Below are positions 23,511 through 32,241 of a stretch of 37,651 nt of DNA, piece by piece. Origin of the DNA: Acidobacteriota bacterium (lineage in GTDB: Bacteria > Acidobacteriota > Thermoanaerobaculia > Gp7-AA8); NCBI GenBank assembly GCA_019247495.1, contig JAFAOU010000060.1:1-37651 (forward strand), given 5' to 3'. A program made the translations under genes and the position numbers. How positions within the stretch are numbered: position 1 is the first letter of the stretch; each line of letters opens with the position of its first letter. The notes beneath the pieces were generated by a model that worked only from the letters and a program-made list of their open reading frames with translations, was not told the origin of the DNA and ran no database searches.

Positions 23511-24236
23511 ATGAAACGAACCGCTTTCGCAATTCTTCTCACGACATTCGCGACAACGATCTTCGCCGCTGATCCGCCGCCAAAACCGTGGACGTCGAGC
23601 ATCGGCGCCGGCCTCGCGATCACAAGCGGGAACACTGACACGAAGAATTACAACCTCGCCTTCGCCACGAAGTACGACCCGAAGACGAAGTTCGTTTTCA
23701 AGGCCGACGCGCTCTACCTGCGCGGCGATTCCAATGGCGAGACGCAGGTCGATAAGACCTCGATGGATGCCCGCGGCGAGTACGCGCTATCCGACCGGAC
23801 GTTTGCGTTCGCCGAGGTGTCGTATTTGCGCGATCCGTTCAAGGGAGTGAATTACCTGGTCGCGCCGCTAGCCGGTGGCGGCTATCGCATCATCCGTAGC
23901 GACGCGCGCAATCTCACCGTCGACGCGGCCCTCGGCGCGGAGCTCGAGAGCAATTCGGGATTCGGCCGATCGAGCGGCGGCGCAGCCAAGGCCGGCGAAA
24001 ACTTCGACTGGAAATTGTCGCCGACCAGCAAGTTCACGCAGAAACTGACCGCGATCTGGAAGACGAACGACTTCGGCGATGCCTTCTATCACTTCGACGC
24101 CGGACTGACGACGACCGTGGCCACGCGGCTGGAATTGAAGCTCGCGTACGTGTACGACTACAAGACGAAGCCGCCGTCGATCGGCATCAAGAAGGGCGAC
24201 AGCGCGATTTTTGCGGCGCTGCTCGTCAAGTTCTAG
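23511..24236 (+). CDS. DUF481 outer-membrane beta-barrel protein
   Basis: The 241-residue protein has a signal peptide (to about TIFAAD) and repeated amphipathic beta strands. The opening W-T-S-S-I-G-A-G-L-A-I-T-S-G-N-T-D-T-K is the DUF481 signature and the protein ends with Phe, as outer-membrane barrels do. It is probably salt- or stress-related in other bacteria (YdiY-type), but no role can be read here. The promoter was not identified. Confidence 0.85.
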   Translation: MKRTAFAILLTTFATTIFAADPPPKPWTSSIGAGLAITSGNTDTKNYNLAFATKYDPKTKFVFKADALYLRGDSNGETQVDKTSMDARGEYALSDRTFAFAEVSYLRDPFKGVNYLVAPLAGGGYRIIRSDARNLTVDAALGAELESNSGFGRSSGGAAKAGENFDWKLSPTSKFTQKLTAIWKTNDFGDAFYHFDAGLTTTVATRLELKLAYVYDYKTKPPSIGIKKGDSAIFAALLVKF

Positions 24237-24287
24237 CCGGCACGGCCGGACTGATGACAACCTGACAGATTCCTGACTTCGCCAAAG

Positions 24288-24315
24288 TTGCGGTTGCACA
24301 AGCTGGGTTCATAAT
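24288..24315 (+). promoter_or_regulatory. Promoter of TPR/cytochrome peroxidase unit
   Basis: TTGCGG (24288-24293) and CATAAT (24310-24315) with a 16-nt spacer, followed by AGGAGG (24325-24330) 6 nt before the ATG at 24337. This start therefore has a short leader and a strong ribosome site. Confidence 0.5.
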
Positions 24316-24336
24316 CCTCCGCACAGGAGGAAGTCC

Positions 24337-25026
24337 ATGAAACGAGCAGCTACCGCGATCGCTTTGTTTTCACTACTTGCCCTACCCGTTCTGGCCTCGG
24401 GGCCGGGAGGCGGGATGGGGTCGTCGCCGATGCCGAGCATGCAGTCGAAGTCTCCGCACGATCAGGCTGTCGACTACTTCAACAACGCCGAACGCCGCAT
24501 CGACGGGTTGTCGAAGACGCACGACGAGATGAAGGCCGCGCTGACCGCCGATCCGCAGAAAGCGGCCAAGCTGCAGGCGAAGTTGAACAAAGGTCTCGAG
24601 AACGCCGCCGCCGATCTGGAGCGCGCGGTGAAAAACGATCCGCAGCTTTTCCAGGCGTACAGCGAGCTCGGATTCACGTATCGCAAGATGGGCAAGTTCA
24701 AGGAATCGCTGGAGGCGTACGACAAGGCGCTCTCGATCTCGCCCGACTACACTCCCGCGCTCGAATATCGCGCCGAGGCGTATCTCGGGTTGAATCGGAT
24801 CGACGATGCGCGCAAGGCATACACCGAGCTCTTCTCCGGCGACCGCGCCAAAGCGGACGCGTTGTTGATCGCGATGAAGAGCTTCGTCGCCGCGCGCAAG
24901 ACCGATGCGGCCGGACTCGATGCTGCGCAGCTCGACGCGTTCGCGAAGTGGGTCGGCGAGCGCCAGATCATCCATGGCCAGACTGCCCCGCTGACCGCGC
25001 AAGCCTCCACATTCCGCTCGTGGTGA
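24337..25026 (+). CDS. Exported TPR protein
   Basis: The 229-residue protein has a signal peptide (to about PVLASG), a Gly/Met/Pro-rich linker, a helical segment and TPR repeats at about 85-165 (LERAVKNDPQLFQAYSELGF, KFKESLEAYDKALSISPDYT, and RIDDARKAYTELF). It is likely periplasmic and binds partner proteins. The stop overlaps the start of the next gene as GTGA, so the two are co-expressed. Confidence 0.82.
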   Translation: MKRAATAIALFSLLALPVLASGPGGGMGSSPMPSMQSKSPHDQAVDYFNNAERRIDGLSKTHDEMKAALTADPQKAAKLQAKLNKGLENAAADLERAVKNDPQLFQAYSELGFTYRKMGKFKESLEAYDKALSISPDYTPALEYRAEAYLGLNRIDDARKAYTELFSGDRAKADALLIAMKSFVAARKTDAAGLDAAQLDAFAKWVGERQIIHGQTAPLTAQASTFRSW

Positions 25027-26015
25027 AACGGCGCCTCCTGATCGCCGCGGCGACGTTCATCGCCGCCGCGGCGTGCAGCGTCGCCAGCGCACCGGTTCCC
25101 GCACCCGAGGTCGCGCGGTTCGACTGGCAGTTGCCACGCGGCTTTCCGATTCCGCTGACGGAGCCGGACAACATCCAGACGCCGACGAAGTTCGCGCTCG
25201 GGCGGCGGCTTTTCTATGACCGGCGGCTGTCCGCGAACGGGACGCAGTCGTGCGGTGACTGTCATCAGCAGAGCCACGCCTTCAGCGACGGCAAAACGGT
25301 TGCGGTCGGATCGACCGGGCAGCAGCACACGCGCAACGCCATGACGCTCACCAACGCCGGCTACAACGCAAGCTACACGTGGGACAGCACGAAGGTTCGC
25401 TCGCTCGCGCAGCAGGCGCTCGTGCCAATGTTCAACACGCATCCGATCGAGCTGGGCGTGGCCGGACACGAGAAAGAGATCGTGGCGCGATTTCGATCGG
25501 ACGATGCGCTGTTCCGCGCCGCGTTTCCCGGCCAGCGGCGGCCAGTATCAATCCGCAACATCGCGCGTGCGTTGGCGGCCTTCGAGCGTGCATTGATCTC
25601 GGGAAACTCTCCGTACGATCGCCTCGTCTACGGCGACGATTCGAACGCCATCTCTCCCGCGGCATGGCGCGGCATGCGGCTGTTTTTCAGCAAACGCGCG
25701 GGATGTTCGGAGTGCCATCAGGGATTCAACTTCAGCAGCGAGTCGCGTTACGCCGGTCATTCGAAGACGAAGCCGGTGCTGGTCCGCAACGGCGTCACCG
25801 AGGGGGCGTTCCGGGTGCCGACGCTGCGGAATGTCGAGCTGACCGCACCGTACATGCACGACGGGAGTATCGCCACGATCGACGACGTCATCCAGCGGTA
25901 CGTCGTGGCGCGGAAGTTGTCGCTCGATGCAAGCGATCGCGCGGACCTCGCGGAGTTTCTGCGCTCGCTGACGGATCGCGACTTCGTAACCGATGCGCGC
26001 TTCGCGGCTCCGTGA
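25023..26015 (+). CDS. Dihaem cytochrome c peroxidase (MauG/CcpA family)
   Basis: The 330-residue protein starts at a GTG overlapping the previous stop and has a hydrophobic export signal ending at a lipobox-like AAAACS. Two haem c sites are visible: CGDCH at 77-81 and CSECH at 228-232. The APYMHDGSI motif near residue 280 is typical of the family. Members reduce hydrogen peroxide or modify proteins in the periplasm. Coupling to a periplasmic TPR protein suggests a shared envelope redox function. Confidence 0.9.
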   Translation: MKRRLLIAAATFIAAAACSVASAPVPAPEVARFDWQLPRGFPIPLTEPDNIQTPTKFALGRRLFYDRRLSANGTQSCGDCHQQSHAFSDGKTVAVGSTGQQHTRNAMTLTNAGYNASYTWDSTKVRSLAQQALVPMFNTHPIELGVAGHEKEIVARFRSDDALFRAAFPGQRRPVSIRNIARALAAFERALISGNSPYDRLVYGDDSNAISPAAWRGMRLFFSKRAGCSECHQGFNFSSESRYAGHSKTKPVLVRNGVTEGAFRVPTLRNVELTAPYMHDGSIATIDDVIQRYVVARKLSLDASDRADLAEFLRSLTDRDFVTDARFAAP

Positions 26016-26025
26016 GTGCTGGACC

Positions 26026-26095
26026 TTTCAAACCACAGAGGCACAGAGGACACAGAGAGGGATTTCTCTGTGTTCTCTGTGCCTCTGTGGTGAAA
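26026..26095. repeat. 'CACAGAG' palindrome, copy 2
   Basis: Near-perfect inverted repeat with arms TTTCAAACCACAGAGGCACA and the reverse complement ending CTCTGTGGTGAAA. The right end is 10 nt before the M13 peptidase start. Confidence 0.9.
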
Positions 26096-26105
26096 TTGGT
26101 TCTCC

Positions 26106-28109
26106 ATGCGACTGACGACGCTCGCTCTTCTCCTCCTCGCCACCACCCTCTCCGCGCAGACCGAACACGGCGTCTTCATGCAGGACATCGACACCAGGGC
26201 CGATGCCTGTGCGAACTTTTACGATTACGCGAATGGCGCCTGGCGCGCGGCCAATCCGATTCCGGCGTCGATGCAGCGCTGGAGCCGTCGCTGGGCCGCG
26301 GGTGAGCAGAGCAAGGAACAGTTGCGGACGCTGCTCGATGATGAATCGAAGCGCACAGACTGGCCGAAGGGGTCGATCGACCAGCAGATCAGCGACTTCT
26401 ACTCGTCGTGCATGGATAAGGCGCGCATCGATGCACTCGGAACGAAGCCGATCCGTCCGCTGCTGAACGAGATCAACGCGATCCGCACGAGCGCCGATCT
26501 GCAGAAGGTCTTCGCCGAGCTGCATGACCTTCAGATCTATCCGTCGTTCGGCATGGTGTCGACGTATGACAACCACAATCCCGGCTTCGTGATCGCGCGT
26601 GTTGCCGCAACCGGACTCGGACTTCCCGATCGCGACTACTACCTCAAACCCGAGAAGCGTTTCGCCGATGCGCGCAAAAAATATCGGGCTCACGTCACGA
26701 AGATGTTCGAGCTGACCGGCTCGAGCCACGCCGCCGCGAAGAAGGCCTCGGACGCGATCTTCGCGATGGAAACGCGCCTCGCCACAGCGCAGATGGACAA
26801 CGTCGCGCTGCGCGATCCGGCGTCCACCGATCACAAGTACGCCGTGGCCACGCTGCAGAAGTTCACGCCGCATTTCGACTGGACGCGCTTTCTCCAGCAC
26901 TACGGCGTCGCCGTCGATGAGCTCAACGTCGATCAGCCGGAGTACATGGGCGCGGTCGAAAAGGAGCTTCGCTCCACGCCGCTCAGCACGTGGAAGGCGT
27001 ATCTGCGCTGGAACGTCATCAGCAAGGCCTCTGGCAATCTCTCCGCGCCGATCGCCGAGGAGCAGTACTCGTTCTACGGCAAATACCTCGGCGGATCGAA
27101 GGAGATGAAGCCGCGCTGGAAGCTCTGCGTCGAAGCCGACGACGCGCTCCTCGGCGAAGCGCTCGGGCAGCGTTACGTCGAACGCTATTTTCCGCCCGAG
27201 GCCAAGGCGCGGATGCAGGAGCTGGTGAAGAATCTGCTGTCGGCGATGGGCGACACCATCCGCGCGCTCGACTGGATGACTCCCGCCACCAAGGCGCGCG
27301 CGCTGGAAAAGTTGTCCACGTTCAATCCGAAGGTCGGCTATCCCGACAAATGGACGGACTACAGCAGCGTCGCAATCTCGCCGTCGTCGCATTGGGAAAA
27401 CGTCGTGGCCGGACTGAAGTTCGGCACCGCGGACGACCTCGCGCGCGTGGGCAAACCCGCCGACCGCGGACGATGGGGCATGACGCCGCCGACGTCGAAC
27501 GCGTACTACAACCCGGCGCTCAACGAGATCGTCTTTCCCGCCGGAATCCTGACGCCGCCGGCGTTCGACGTCCACGCGGCTGACGCGATCAACTACGGCG
27601 CGATCGGCGTCGTGATCGGTCACGAGATCAGCCATGGCTTCGACGATCAGGGCGCGAAGTACGACGCACAGGGACGTCTGAAAAACTGGTGGACGCCGGA
27701 GGATTTAAAACAGTTTCACGATCGGACGGCGTGCGTGTCGGATCAATTCGACAGCTACTTCATCGAACCCGGAATCCATCACAACGGCCAACTGGTCCTC
27801 GGCGAGTCGATCGGCGACCTCGCCGGGGCGAAGATCGCCTGGCTCGCATTTCAAAAAGCGCAGCAGACCCGTCCCGCCGCGGTGATCGACGGGCTGACGC
27901 CGGCGCAGCAATTCTTCATCGCCTGGGGCCAGTTTCGCGGCGACGAAGTCCGCCCGGAGACACAACGCCTGATGGTGCAGGGCGACCCGCATCCGATCGG
28001 CAAATACCGCGTGATCGGACCGCTGTCGAACCTCCCCGAGTTTGCGCAGGCCTTCGGATGTAAAGCCGATTCGGCGATGGTGCGCGCGAAGCGGTGCGTG
28101 GTGTGGTGA
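26106..28109 (+). CDS. M13-family zinc metallopeptidase (neprilysin/PepO-like)
   Basis: The 667-residue protein has a signal peptide (to about TTLSAQ), the N-terminal M13 domain (DACANFYDYANGAW) and a catalytic domain with the zinc motif HEISH (506-510) inside VIGHEISHGFDDQGAKYD. The third zinc ligand is Glu567 in GESIGDLAG, with Asp571. The family length (about 650-700) fits. It cleaves peptides in the periplasm or outside the cell. The end KRCVVW carries the C-terminal C-x-x-W of the family. The start follows a CACAGAG palindrome. Confidence 0.94.
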   Translation: MRLTTLALLLLATTLSAQTEHGVFMQDIDTRADACANFYDYANGAWRAANPIPASMQRWSRRWAAGEQSKEQLRTLLDDESKRTDWPKGSIDQQISDFYSSCMDKARIDALGTKPIRPLLNEINAIRTSADLQKVFAELHDLQIYPSFGMVSTYDNHNPGFVIARVAATGLGLPDRDYYLKPEKRFADARKKYRAHVTKMFELTGSSHAAAKKASDAIFAMETRLATAQMDNVALRDPASTDHKYAVATLQKFTPHFDWTRFLQHYGVAVDELNVDQPEYMGAVEKELRSTPLSTWKAYLRWNVISKASGNLSAPIAEEQYSFYGKYLGGSKEMKPRWKLCVEADDALLGEALGQRYVERYFPPEAKARMQELVKNLLSAMGDTIRALDWMTPATKARALEKLSTFNPKVGYPDKWTDYSSVAISPSSHWENVVAGLKFGTADDLARVGKPADRGRWGMTPPTSNAYYNPALNEIVFPAGILTPPAFDVHAADAINYGAIGVVIGHEISHGFDDQGAKYDAQGRLKNWWTPEDLKQFHDRTACVSDQFDSYFIEPGIHHNGQLVLGESIGDLAGAKIAWLAFQKAQQTRPAAVIDGLTPAQQFFIAWGQFRGDEVRPETQRLMVQGDPHPIGKYRVIGPLSNLPEFAQAFGCKADSAMVRAKRCVVW

Positions 28110-28112
28110 CCT

Positions 28113-28291
28113 GTCATCCTGAGCCGCCGGAGCGACGTAGCGCGAAGCGCGGAGTCGCGTAGGACGGTCGAAGGAGCCCCTGATGCTTGCCATGCGAATT
28201 GCCGCCGCCTTGGTTATCAGGCGGGGGGTCCTTCGACCGTCCTCCGGCGCTCCGCGCTTCGCGCTCCACGCCTCCGGCGGCTCAGGATGAC
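28113..28291. repeat. 'GTCATCCTGAG' inverted repeat
   Basis: GTCATCCTGAGCCGCCGGAG at the left end is matched by the reverse complement CCGGCGGCTCAGGATGAC at the right. The interior has further matching arms (GGACGGTCGAAGGA / TCCTTCGACCGTCC). Sequences of this kind are common between Acidobacteriota genes. The right arm supplies the last codons and stop of the hydrolase gene. Confidence 0.85.
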
Positions 28292-28827
28292 AACGTCGCG
28301 CAGAAGTCGAACAGCATCTTCTCGCCTTCCGGCCATGGACCGTGACCCGAGGCGCCGTTGATGTGGCCGGCGTCGGCGATGAAAACGAGGCGGCTGCCCC
28401 ACGCATCGGCGAACTGGCGCGCTCGCTCGACGCTCACGTACTGATCGTTCGTGCTGGCGACGACGATGCTCGGAAAAGGAAGACGGGATAGCGGCATGTA
28501 CGAGAAGCTGCGTCCCTCGATCGGATAGTCGGGATGCTCGACATCGCTCGGGGCAACGAGGAACGCGCCGAGCACTCCCTGCCCTCCGCAATCCTCGGCC
28601 CATTGCGCGACGAGCGAGCAGCCGAGGCTGTGCGCCGCGAGCACGGGAGGCCTGGCGCAATCGGTGACGGCCATCTCCAGATTGGCGACCCACTCCGAGC
28701 GATCGGGACGCTCAAAATCGCGCTGCTGCACGCGATGAAAGGACGGATGCCGCGCTTCCCAATACGTCTGCCAATGCTCCGGGCCGGAGTTCCAGAGGCC
28801 GGGAATCGTGAGTACGGGAACGGTCAT
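28282..28827 (-). CDS. RBBP9/YdeN-type alpha/beta serine hydrolase
   Basis: The 181-residue protein has the RBBP9/YdeN layout: opening VLTIPGLWNSGPEHWQTYWE, nucleophile Ser in LAAHSLGCSLVAQWA, and a C-terminal Asp/His pair suggested by ASTNDQYV and DAGHINGASGHGPWP. It is a small cytoplasmic hydrolase with unknown substrate. The ATG at 28827 has no Shine-Dalgarno sequence; TAGACT 7 nt upstream overlaps the stop of the P450 gene. Confidence 0.9.
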   Translation of the reverse strand: MTVPVLTIPGLWNSGPEHWQTYWEARHPSFHRVQQRDFERPDRSEWVANLEMAVTDCARPPVLAAHSLGCSLVAQWAEDCGGQGVLGAFLVAPSDVEHPDYPIEGRSFSYMPLSRLPFPSIVVASTNDQYVSVERARQFADAWGSRLVFIADAGHINGASGHGPWPEGEKMLFDFCATLSS

Positions 28828-28830
28828 GGC

Positions 28831-28846
28831 GCGAAGTCTACTTCGC
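28831..28846. promoter_or_regulatory. Small palindrome with a -10 box at the P450 stop
   Basis: GCGAAGTCTACTTCGC forms a 7-bp stem with a 2-nt loop. On the minus strand it contains the P450 stop codon TAG and a TAGACT box (28835-28840) placed 7 nt before the hydrolase start. Confidence 0.4.
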
Positions 28847-30160
28847 GCTCACCCTCGCCCGCAGTGCGTCCTTTGCTTCCGGCGGCGTCTTGCTGAAATC
28901 GACTTCGTAGTTCTGCGGCGGCAGTTCCCATGTGTAGCCGCGCAGCAGCACGACGGCGACGACTTCCATGATGTACGTCGCGAAGTCGAGGCCGGGGCAG
29001 CGGTGGCCCATCGCCGGTCCCGCACCCTGCGGCGCGAAGGCGTGCTCGTGGCGTTTGTCCTCGGCACGTTCGGGCGAGAAACGGTCGGGATCGAACGCTG
29101 TCGGATTCGTGTACGCGCTTTGCGCGACATGACTCGGCGTCACCGGCCACACCACCATCCAACCTGCCGGGACGGAGTAGCCATCGAAATGCAGCGGCGC
29201 TTTCGTTTTGCCGAAGACGGCCGGCACGATCGGACAGAGCCGCTTGACCTCGTTCACGACCTGCAGCAGATACGGCATCGTCATCAGCGTCTCGATGGAA
29301 AGGGGGCCGTCCGGCGCCTTCGACGCGATTTCCGCCGCGAGTTTGGCGCGGACGTCAGGATGCGCCGTCAGTTGCTGCACGATCGATCCGAGCTCGGCGT
29401 AGACGATGAAGCCGGCGATGACGATGTGATGCAGTTCCAGCGCGGCGTCGTCATCGGACAGATTCGCATTCGACGTTGTTGCCGCGGTGAGCATGCGCGA
29501 GAGCCCATCGTTCGTCGGCGTCTGACGGCGCTCGCGGACGAGACGGCGAAGAACGGCAAGGATGCGGTCGCGCGCCTGCAGCGCCTTGCGATAGCGCGTG
29601 CCGGGAACGTTGATGGGCAGCGTCGCGAAGCCGTCGGTGAGGATGCCGTAGTCGGTGCGCAGCGCGTCCATCTCGTTGCCCGGCGGCATTCCCATCACCG
29701 TCGTGCAAATCACTTCGATGGCCAGTCGCTTCAGTTCGTCGAGCCAGCGAATCTCTCCGGCTGCCGGCCATTTGTGAAAGTACGTCTCGACCGTCTGCTG
29801 GACGATTGGCAAATACGCGGACAGCGCGGCGCGATTGAACGCCTGGTTGACGAGCTTCTTGCGCGCGCTGTGAACCTCGCCGTCGAGCAGCGGGAGGCTG
29901 CGTCCGCCGAACAGCTCTTGCACGTGCGGCGGCATCGCTCCCTCGCGCTTGATCACGTTCGGATCGATGAACGCTCCCGCGGCCTCGGGGCCGGCCACGA
30001 TCACAGCCTTCCGGCCGAGGATGTGCGAGCGGAAGATGCGGCCGTGCGTGGCGAGACGTTCTTCGATGAAGCGAAACGGATTCTTCGCGAATGACAGCGT
30101 CTCGCCGAGGAGCGGAAGGCCGTTATTGCCGGGCGGTTGAGGCGTCTCGATTGTGCTCAT
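28838..30160 (-). CDS. Cytochrome P450 (CYP120/CYP26-like) with an atypical I-helix
   Basis: The 440-residue protein opens with PPGNNGLPLLGETLSFAKNP, as in CYP120/CYP26-type enzymes. The K-helix ExxR is EVKR (304-307). The haem-thiolate loop is FAPQGAGPAMGHRCPG, with Cys388. The I-helix, normally A/G-G-x-D/E-T-T, reads AGFIVYAE (249-256), so the acid-alcohol pair used to deliver protons to bound oxygen is missing. It may be a peroxygenase, an isomerase-like P450 or a monooxygenase with altered chemistry. No ferredoxin or reductase is adjacent. The ATG is 7 nt after a TATCGT box (30168-30173), with no Shine-Dalgarno sequence. Confidence 0.88.
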   Translation of the reverse strand: MSTIETPQPPGNNGLPLLGETLSFAKNPFRFIEERLATHGRIFRSHILGRKAVIVAGPEAAGAFIDPNVIKREGAMPPHVQELFGGRSLPLLDGEVHSARKKLVNQAFNRAALSAYLPIVQQTVETYFHKWPAAGEIRWLDELKRLAIEVICTTVMGMPPGNEMDALRTDYGILTDGFATLPINVPGTRYRKALQARDRILAVLRRLVRERRQTPTNDGLSRMLTAATTSNANLSDDDAALELHHIVIAGFIVYAELGSIVQQLTAHPDVRAKLAAEIASKAPDGPLSIETLMTMPYLLQVVNEVKRLCPIVPAVFGKTKAPLHFDGYSVPAGWMVVWPVTPSHVAQSAYTNPTAFDPDRFSPERAEDKRHEHAFAPQGAGPAMGHRCPGLDFATYIMEVVAVVLLRGYTWELPPQNYEVDFSKTPPEAKDALRARVSAK

Positions 30161-30205
30161 GCACGTGACGATACGCCTCCGCCCGGCAAGCGGATCTGTA
30201 TTTCG

Positions 30206-30454
30206 TTACGCCCGCTTAATCAGCCGCACCAGGAACAGCAGAATGACCGCGCCGATGAAGGCCACGATCAGGCTGCCCGCCAGACCGCCGCCGGCTGAGA
30301 TGCCGAGGACTCCGAAGAGCCATCCGCCGAGCACAGCGCCAATGATGCCGACCACGATGTCGCCGAGGATGCCAAAGCCGCGGCCTTTCATCAGCAATCC
30401 AGCCAGCCAACCCGCGATCGCCCCGATGATCAGAAACCAGATCAAATTGGTCAT
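30206..30454 (-). CDS. GlsB/YeaQ/YmgE-family stress membrane protein
   Basis: The 82-residue protein has three hydrophobic segments with the Gly-rich pattern of the transglycosylase-associated family: IWFLIIGAIAGWLAGLLMKG, then GDIVVGIIGAVLGGWLFGVL and a third, AFIGAVILLFLVRLIKR. Members are small inner-membrane proteins tied to envelope stress; molecular role unknown. The start at 30454 has GAGGA 6 nt upstream. Confidence 0.9.
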   Translation of the reverse strand: MTNLIWFLIIGAIAGWLAGLLMKGRGFGILGDIVVGIIGAVLGGWLFGVLGISAGGGLAGSLIVAFIGAVILLFLVRLIKRA

Positions 30455-30519
30455 GAGAAGTCCTCCTCTTTCGTGAAGCAGCCTCAGCACATTCGCTGCC
30501 ACCTCGCGGATCAAGGGAA

Positions 30520-30690
30520 CGAAACCGGCGGTCAAACGGCGGCACCCTCGCAGCCCGACGTCGGCCAGGGGGTGCCGACGCGCGAGAGTGCCGCCATTTC
30601 ACAGCCGGCCGTCAAAAGGCGACACCCCCGAGCCCGGTGTGCCGGCCCAGGGGGAGCCGGCACGCGAGGATGCCGCCATTTCACGGCCGG
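30520..30690. repeat. Two tandem copies of a roughly 82-bp unit
   Basis: The 301-nt gap holds a degenerate duplication; TGCCGCCATTTCAC occurs at 30589 and 30671, 82 nt apart, each preceded by a GC-rich partial hairpin (GGGGGTGCCGACGC and GGGGGAGCCGGCACGC). No gene was recognised in this gap. Confidence 0.6.
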
Positions 30691-30755
30691 AGTTCACGCA
30701 TGAGTCGATGAGAAACGCCGCGTTCAGACGAACGGCGTTGCGCGAGGCCGGCTGG

Positions 30756-31067
30756 CTACGCGCGAGGAGGAGAGCGGGGATCGGACGGAATGGCGACGAG
30801 AATCAGCGCGGGCGGGGCGATGACCTGCTGCACGCGCTCCACCGCGATGAACGCGAAGACCAGCAGCAGCATGCTCACGATGATCGCCAGCGCTTCTTCG
30901 AGCGAGTTGCCGTCGAGCGCGAGATCGTCGGAGACGGAGATGATCGGGAAGAGCAGGACCAGGATGCACGCGATGCCCAGCGTGGCGCGGCTGGAGCGGC
31001 GCGGCACCACCGCGAAGGCGGCGGCGACGATGGTCAGCCAGACAGCGTTGAGCAGCAGTTCGATCAT
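30756..31067 (-). CDS. Small multi-pass membrane protein, unknown function
   Basis: The 103-residue protein has three hydrophobic segments (LLNAVWLTIVAAAFAVV, LGIACILVLLFPIISVS and AIIVSMLLLVFAFIAV) separated by a basic PRRSSRA loop and an acidic DDLALDGNSLEE stretch. The C-terminal tail is Pro/Arg-rich. No family was recognised. It sits between the tandem repeat and a strong hairpin and reads in the same direction as glutamine synthetase upstream. Confidence 0.6.
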   Translation of the reverse strand: MIELLLNAVWLTIVAAAFAVVPRRSSRATLGIACILVLLFPIISVSDDLALDGNSLEEALAIIVSMLLLVFAFIAVERVQQVIAPPALILVAIPSDPRSPPRA

Positions 31068-31076
31068 TAGCGTTAC

Positions 31077-31107
31077 GCGGCAGCCGGTGTTCTCAACCGG
31101 CTGCCGC
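31077..31107. terminator. Strong hairpin after glutamine synthetase
   Basis: GCGGCAGCCGGT and ACCGGCTGCCGC pair perfectly (12 bp) around a 7-nt loop, 12 nt downstream of the glutamine synthetase stop on the minus strand. No U-run follows, so termination might be weak or rely on Rho. Confidence 0.65.
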
Positions 31108-31118
31108 AGTCTATGACG

Positions 31119-32129
31119 TTAGGGACCGCAGACGGTTTCAATCAAAAGCGCGCAGACCTGATAGGGATCCATGTTCGCGGCGGGGCGGCGGTCTTCGAAG
31201 TATCCGTATCCCTGATTGGCCGTGGCCATCGGGATGCGCACCGAGGCGCCGCGGTCGCTGATGCCGTAGCGGAAGGCGTGGATCGGCGCAGTTTCGTGCA
31301 ACCCGGTCAGCCGCTCTTCGTTGTGCGCGCCGTAGACTTTGATGTGAGCGTCGTGGCGGCGTTCGAGTTTCTTCATCGCCTCCTCGATCACCTTCATCCC
31401 CCCCTCGGCACGCGTCGCTTTCGTCGAGAAGTTCGTGTGCGCGCCGGCGCCGTTCCAGTCGCCCTTGACCGGCTTCGGATAGAGGGTGGCACTGACGCCG
31501 AACTCTTCGCCGATGCGGTACAGGAGCCAGCGAGCGAGCCAGAGCTCGTCGGCTATGTCGGGCGCCGGCAGCGCTCCGATCTGGAACTCCCACTGCCCCG
31601 GCATGACCTCGGCGTTCGTGCCGACGATATGGATTCCGGCGCGCATGCAGGCATCAGCGTGCGCTTCGACGACGTCACGGCCGAAGACTTCATCCGCGCC
31701 AACGCCGCAGTAGTAGCCGCCCTGCGGCGCGGGAAATCCGTGATCGGGCCAGCCGAGCGGACGGTTGCCTTCGAAGAAGGTGTACTCCTGCTCGATGCCG
31801 AACCACGCGTCGTGATCCTTGTACTGCTCGGCCACCTGCCGCAGGAACGCGCGCGTGTTGCTCGGATGGACGGTGCCATCCGGATTGAGCACCTCGCAGA
31901 GGACGAGCACGTCGCCCTCGCGGTGCAATGGGTCGGGGACCATTTTCACGGGACGTAAAAGCAAATCGCTGAAATGTCCCGTGGCCTGCTCGGTGCTGGA
32001 GCCGTCGTAGCCCCACTCCGGGATGTCCGCAAGCGACTTTGCGCCGTCGAGAATCTTCGTCTTCGAACGAAGCTTCGCCGTCGGCTTCTGCCCATCGATC
32101 CAAATGTACTCCGCAGTGATTTTCGCCAA
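31119..32129 (-). CDS. glnII: Glutamine synthetase, type II (eukaryotic-like)
   Basis: The 336-residue enzyme joins ammonia to glutamate using ATP. Features of GSII are visible: AEYIWIDG at the start, EWGYDGSSTEQA, FGIEQEYTFF (metal-site Glu), PQGGYYCGVG, MPGQWEFQIG, NGAGAHTNFS and NEERLTGLHETA. Type I enzymes are about 470 residues, so the short length supports GSII. The TTG at 32129 was chosen because GGGAGG lies 9 nt upstream; another TTG at 32138 directly touches the GGGAGG. TATCGT at 32160-32165 may be the -10 box. The gene is downstream of an ABC importer in the same direction, 112 nt after it. Confidence 0.93.
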   Translation of the reverse strand: MAKITAEYIWIDGQKPTAKLRSKTKILDGAKSLADIPEWGYDGSSTEQATGHFSDLLLRPVKMVPDPLHREGDVLVLCEVLNPDGTVHPSNTRAFLRQVAEQYKDHDAWFGIEQEYTFFEGNRPLGWPDHGFPAPQGGYYCGVGADEVFGRDVVEAHADACMRAGIHIVGTNAEVMPGQWEFQIGALPAPDIADELWLARWLLYRIGEEFGVSATLYPKPVKGDWNGAGAHTNFSTKATRAEGGMKVIEEAMKKLERRHDAHIKVYGAHNEERLTGLHETAPIHAFRYGISDRGASVRIPMATANQGYGYFEDRRPAANMDPYQVCALLIETVCGP

Positions 32130-32241
32130 GGACGTCAACCTCCCTATTTGAGATTTGCAACGATAGCAGAAGCGGTGGATTCGATTGCCAACCTGATGCC
32201 GGATCTACCTCCGGCCGCCGGGCGCTCCGGCTCGCGATGGC

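Noticed and set aside
30520..30690. Tandem units as a CRISPR array
   Set aside because: Only two copies, 82 nt long, degenerate and without unique spacers or nearby cas genes.
31113..31958. A 281-codon frame opposite glutamine synthetase
   Set aside because: Glutamine synthetase on the minus strand is unmistakable, and the opposite frame has no family features.
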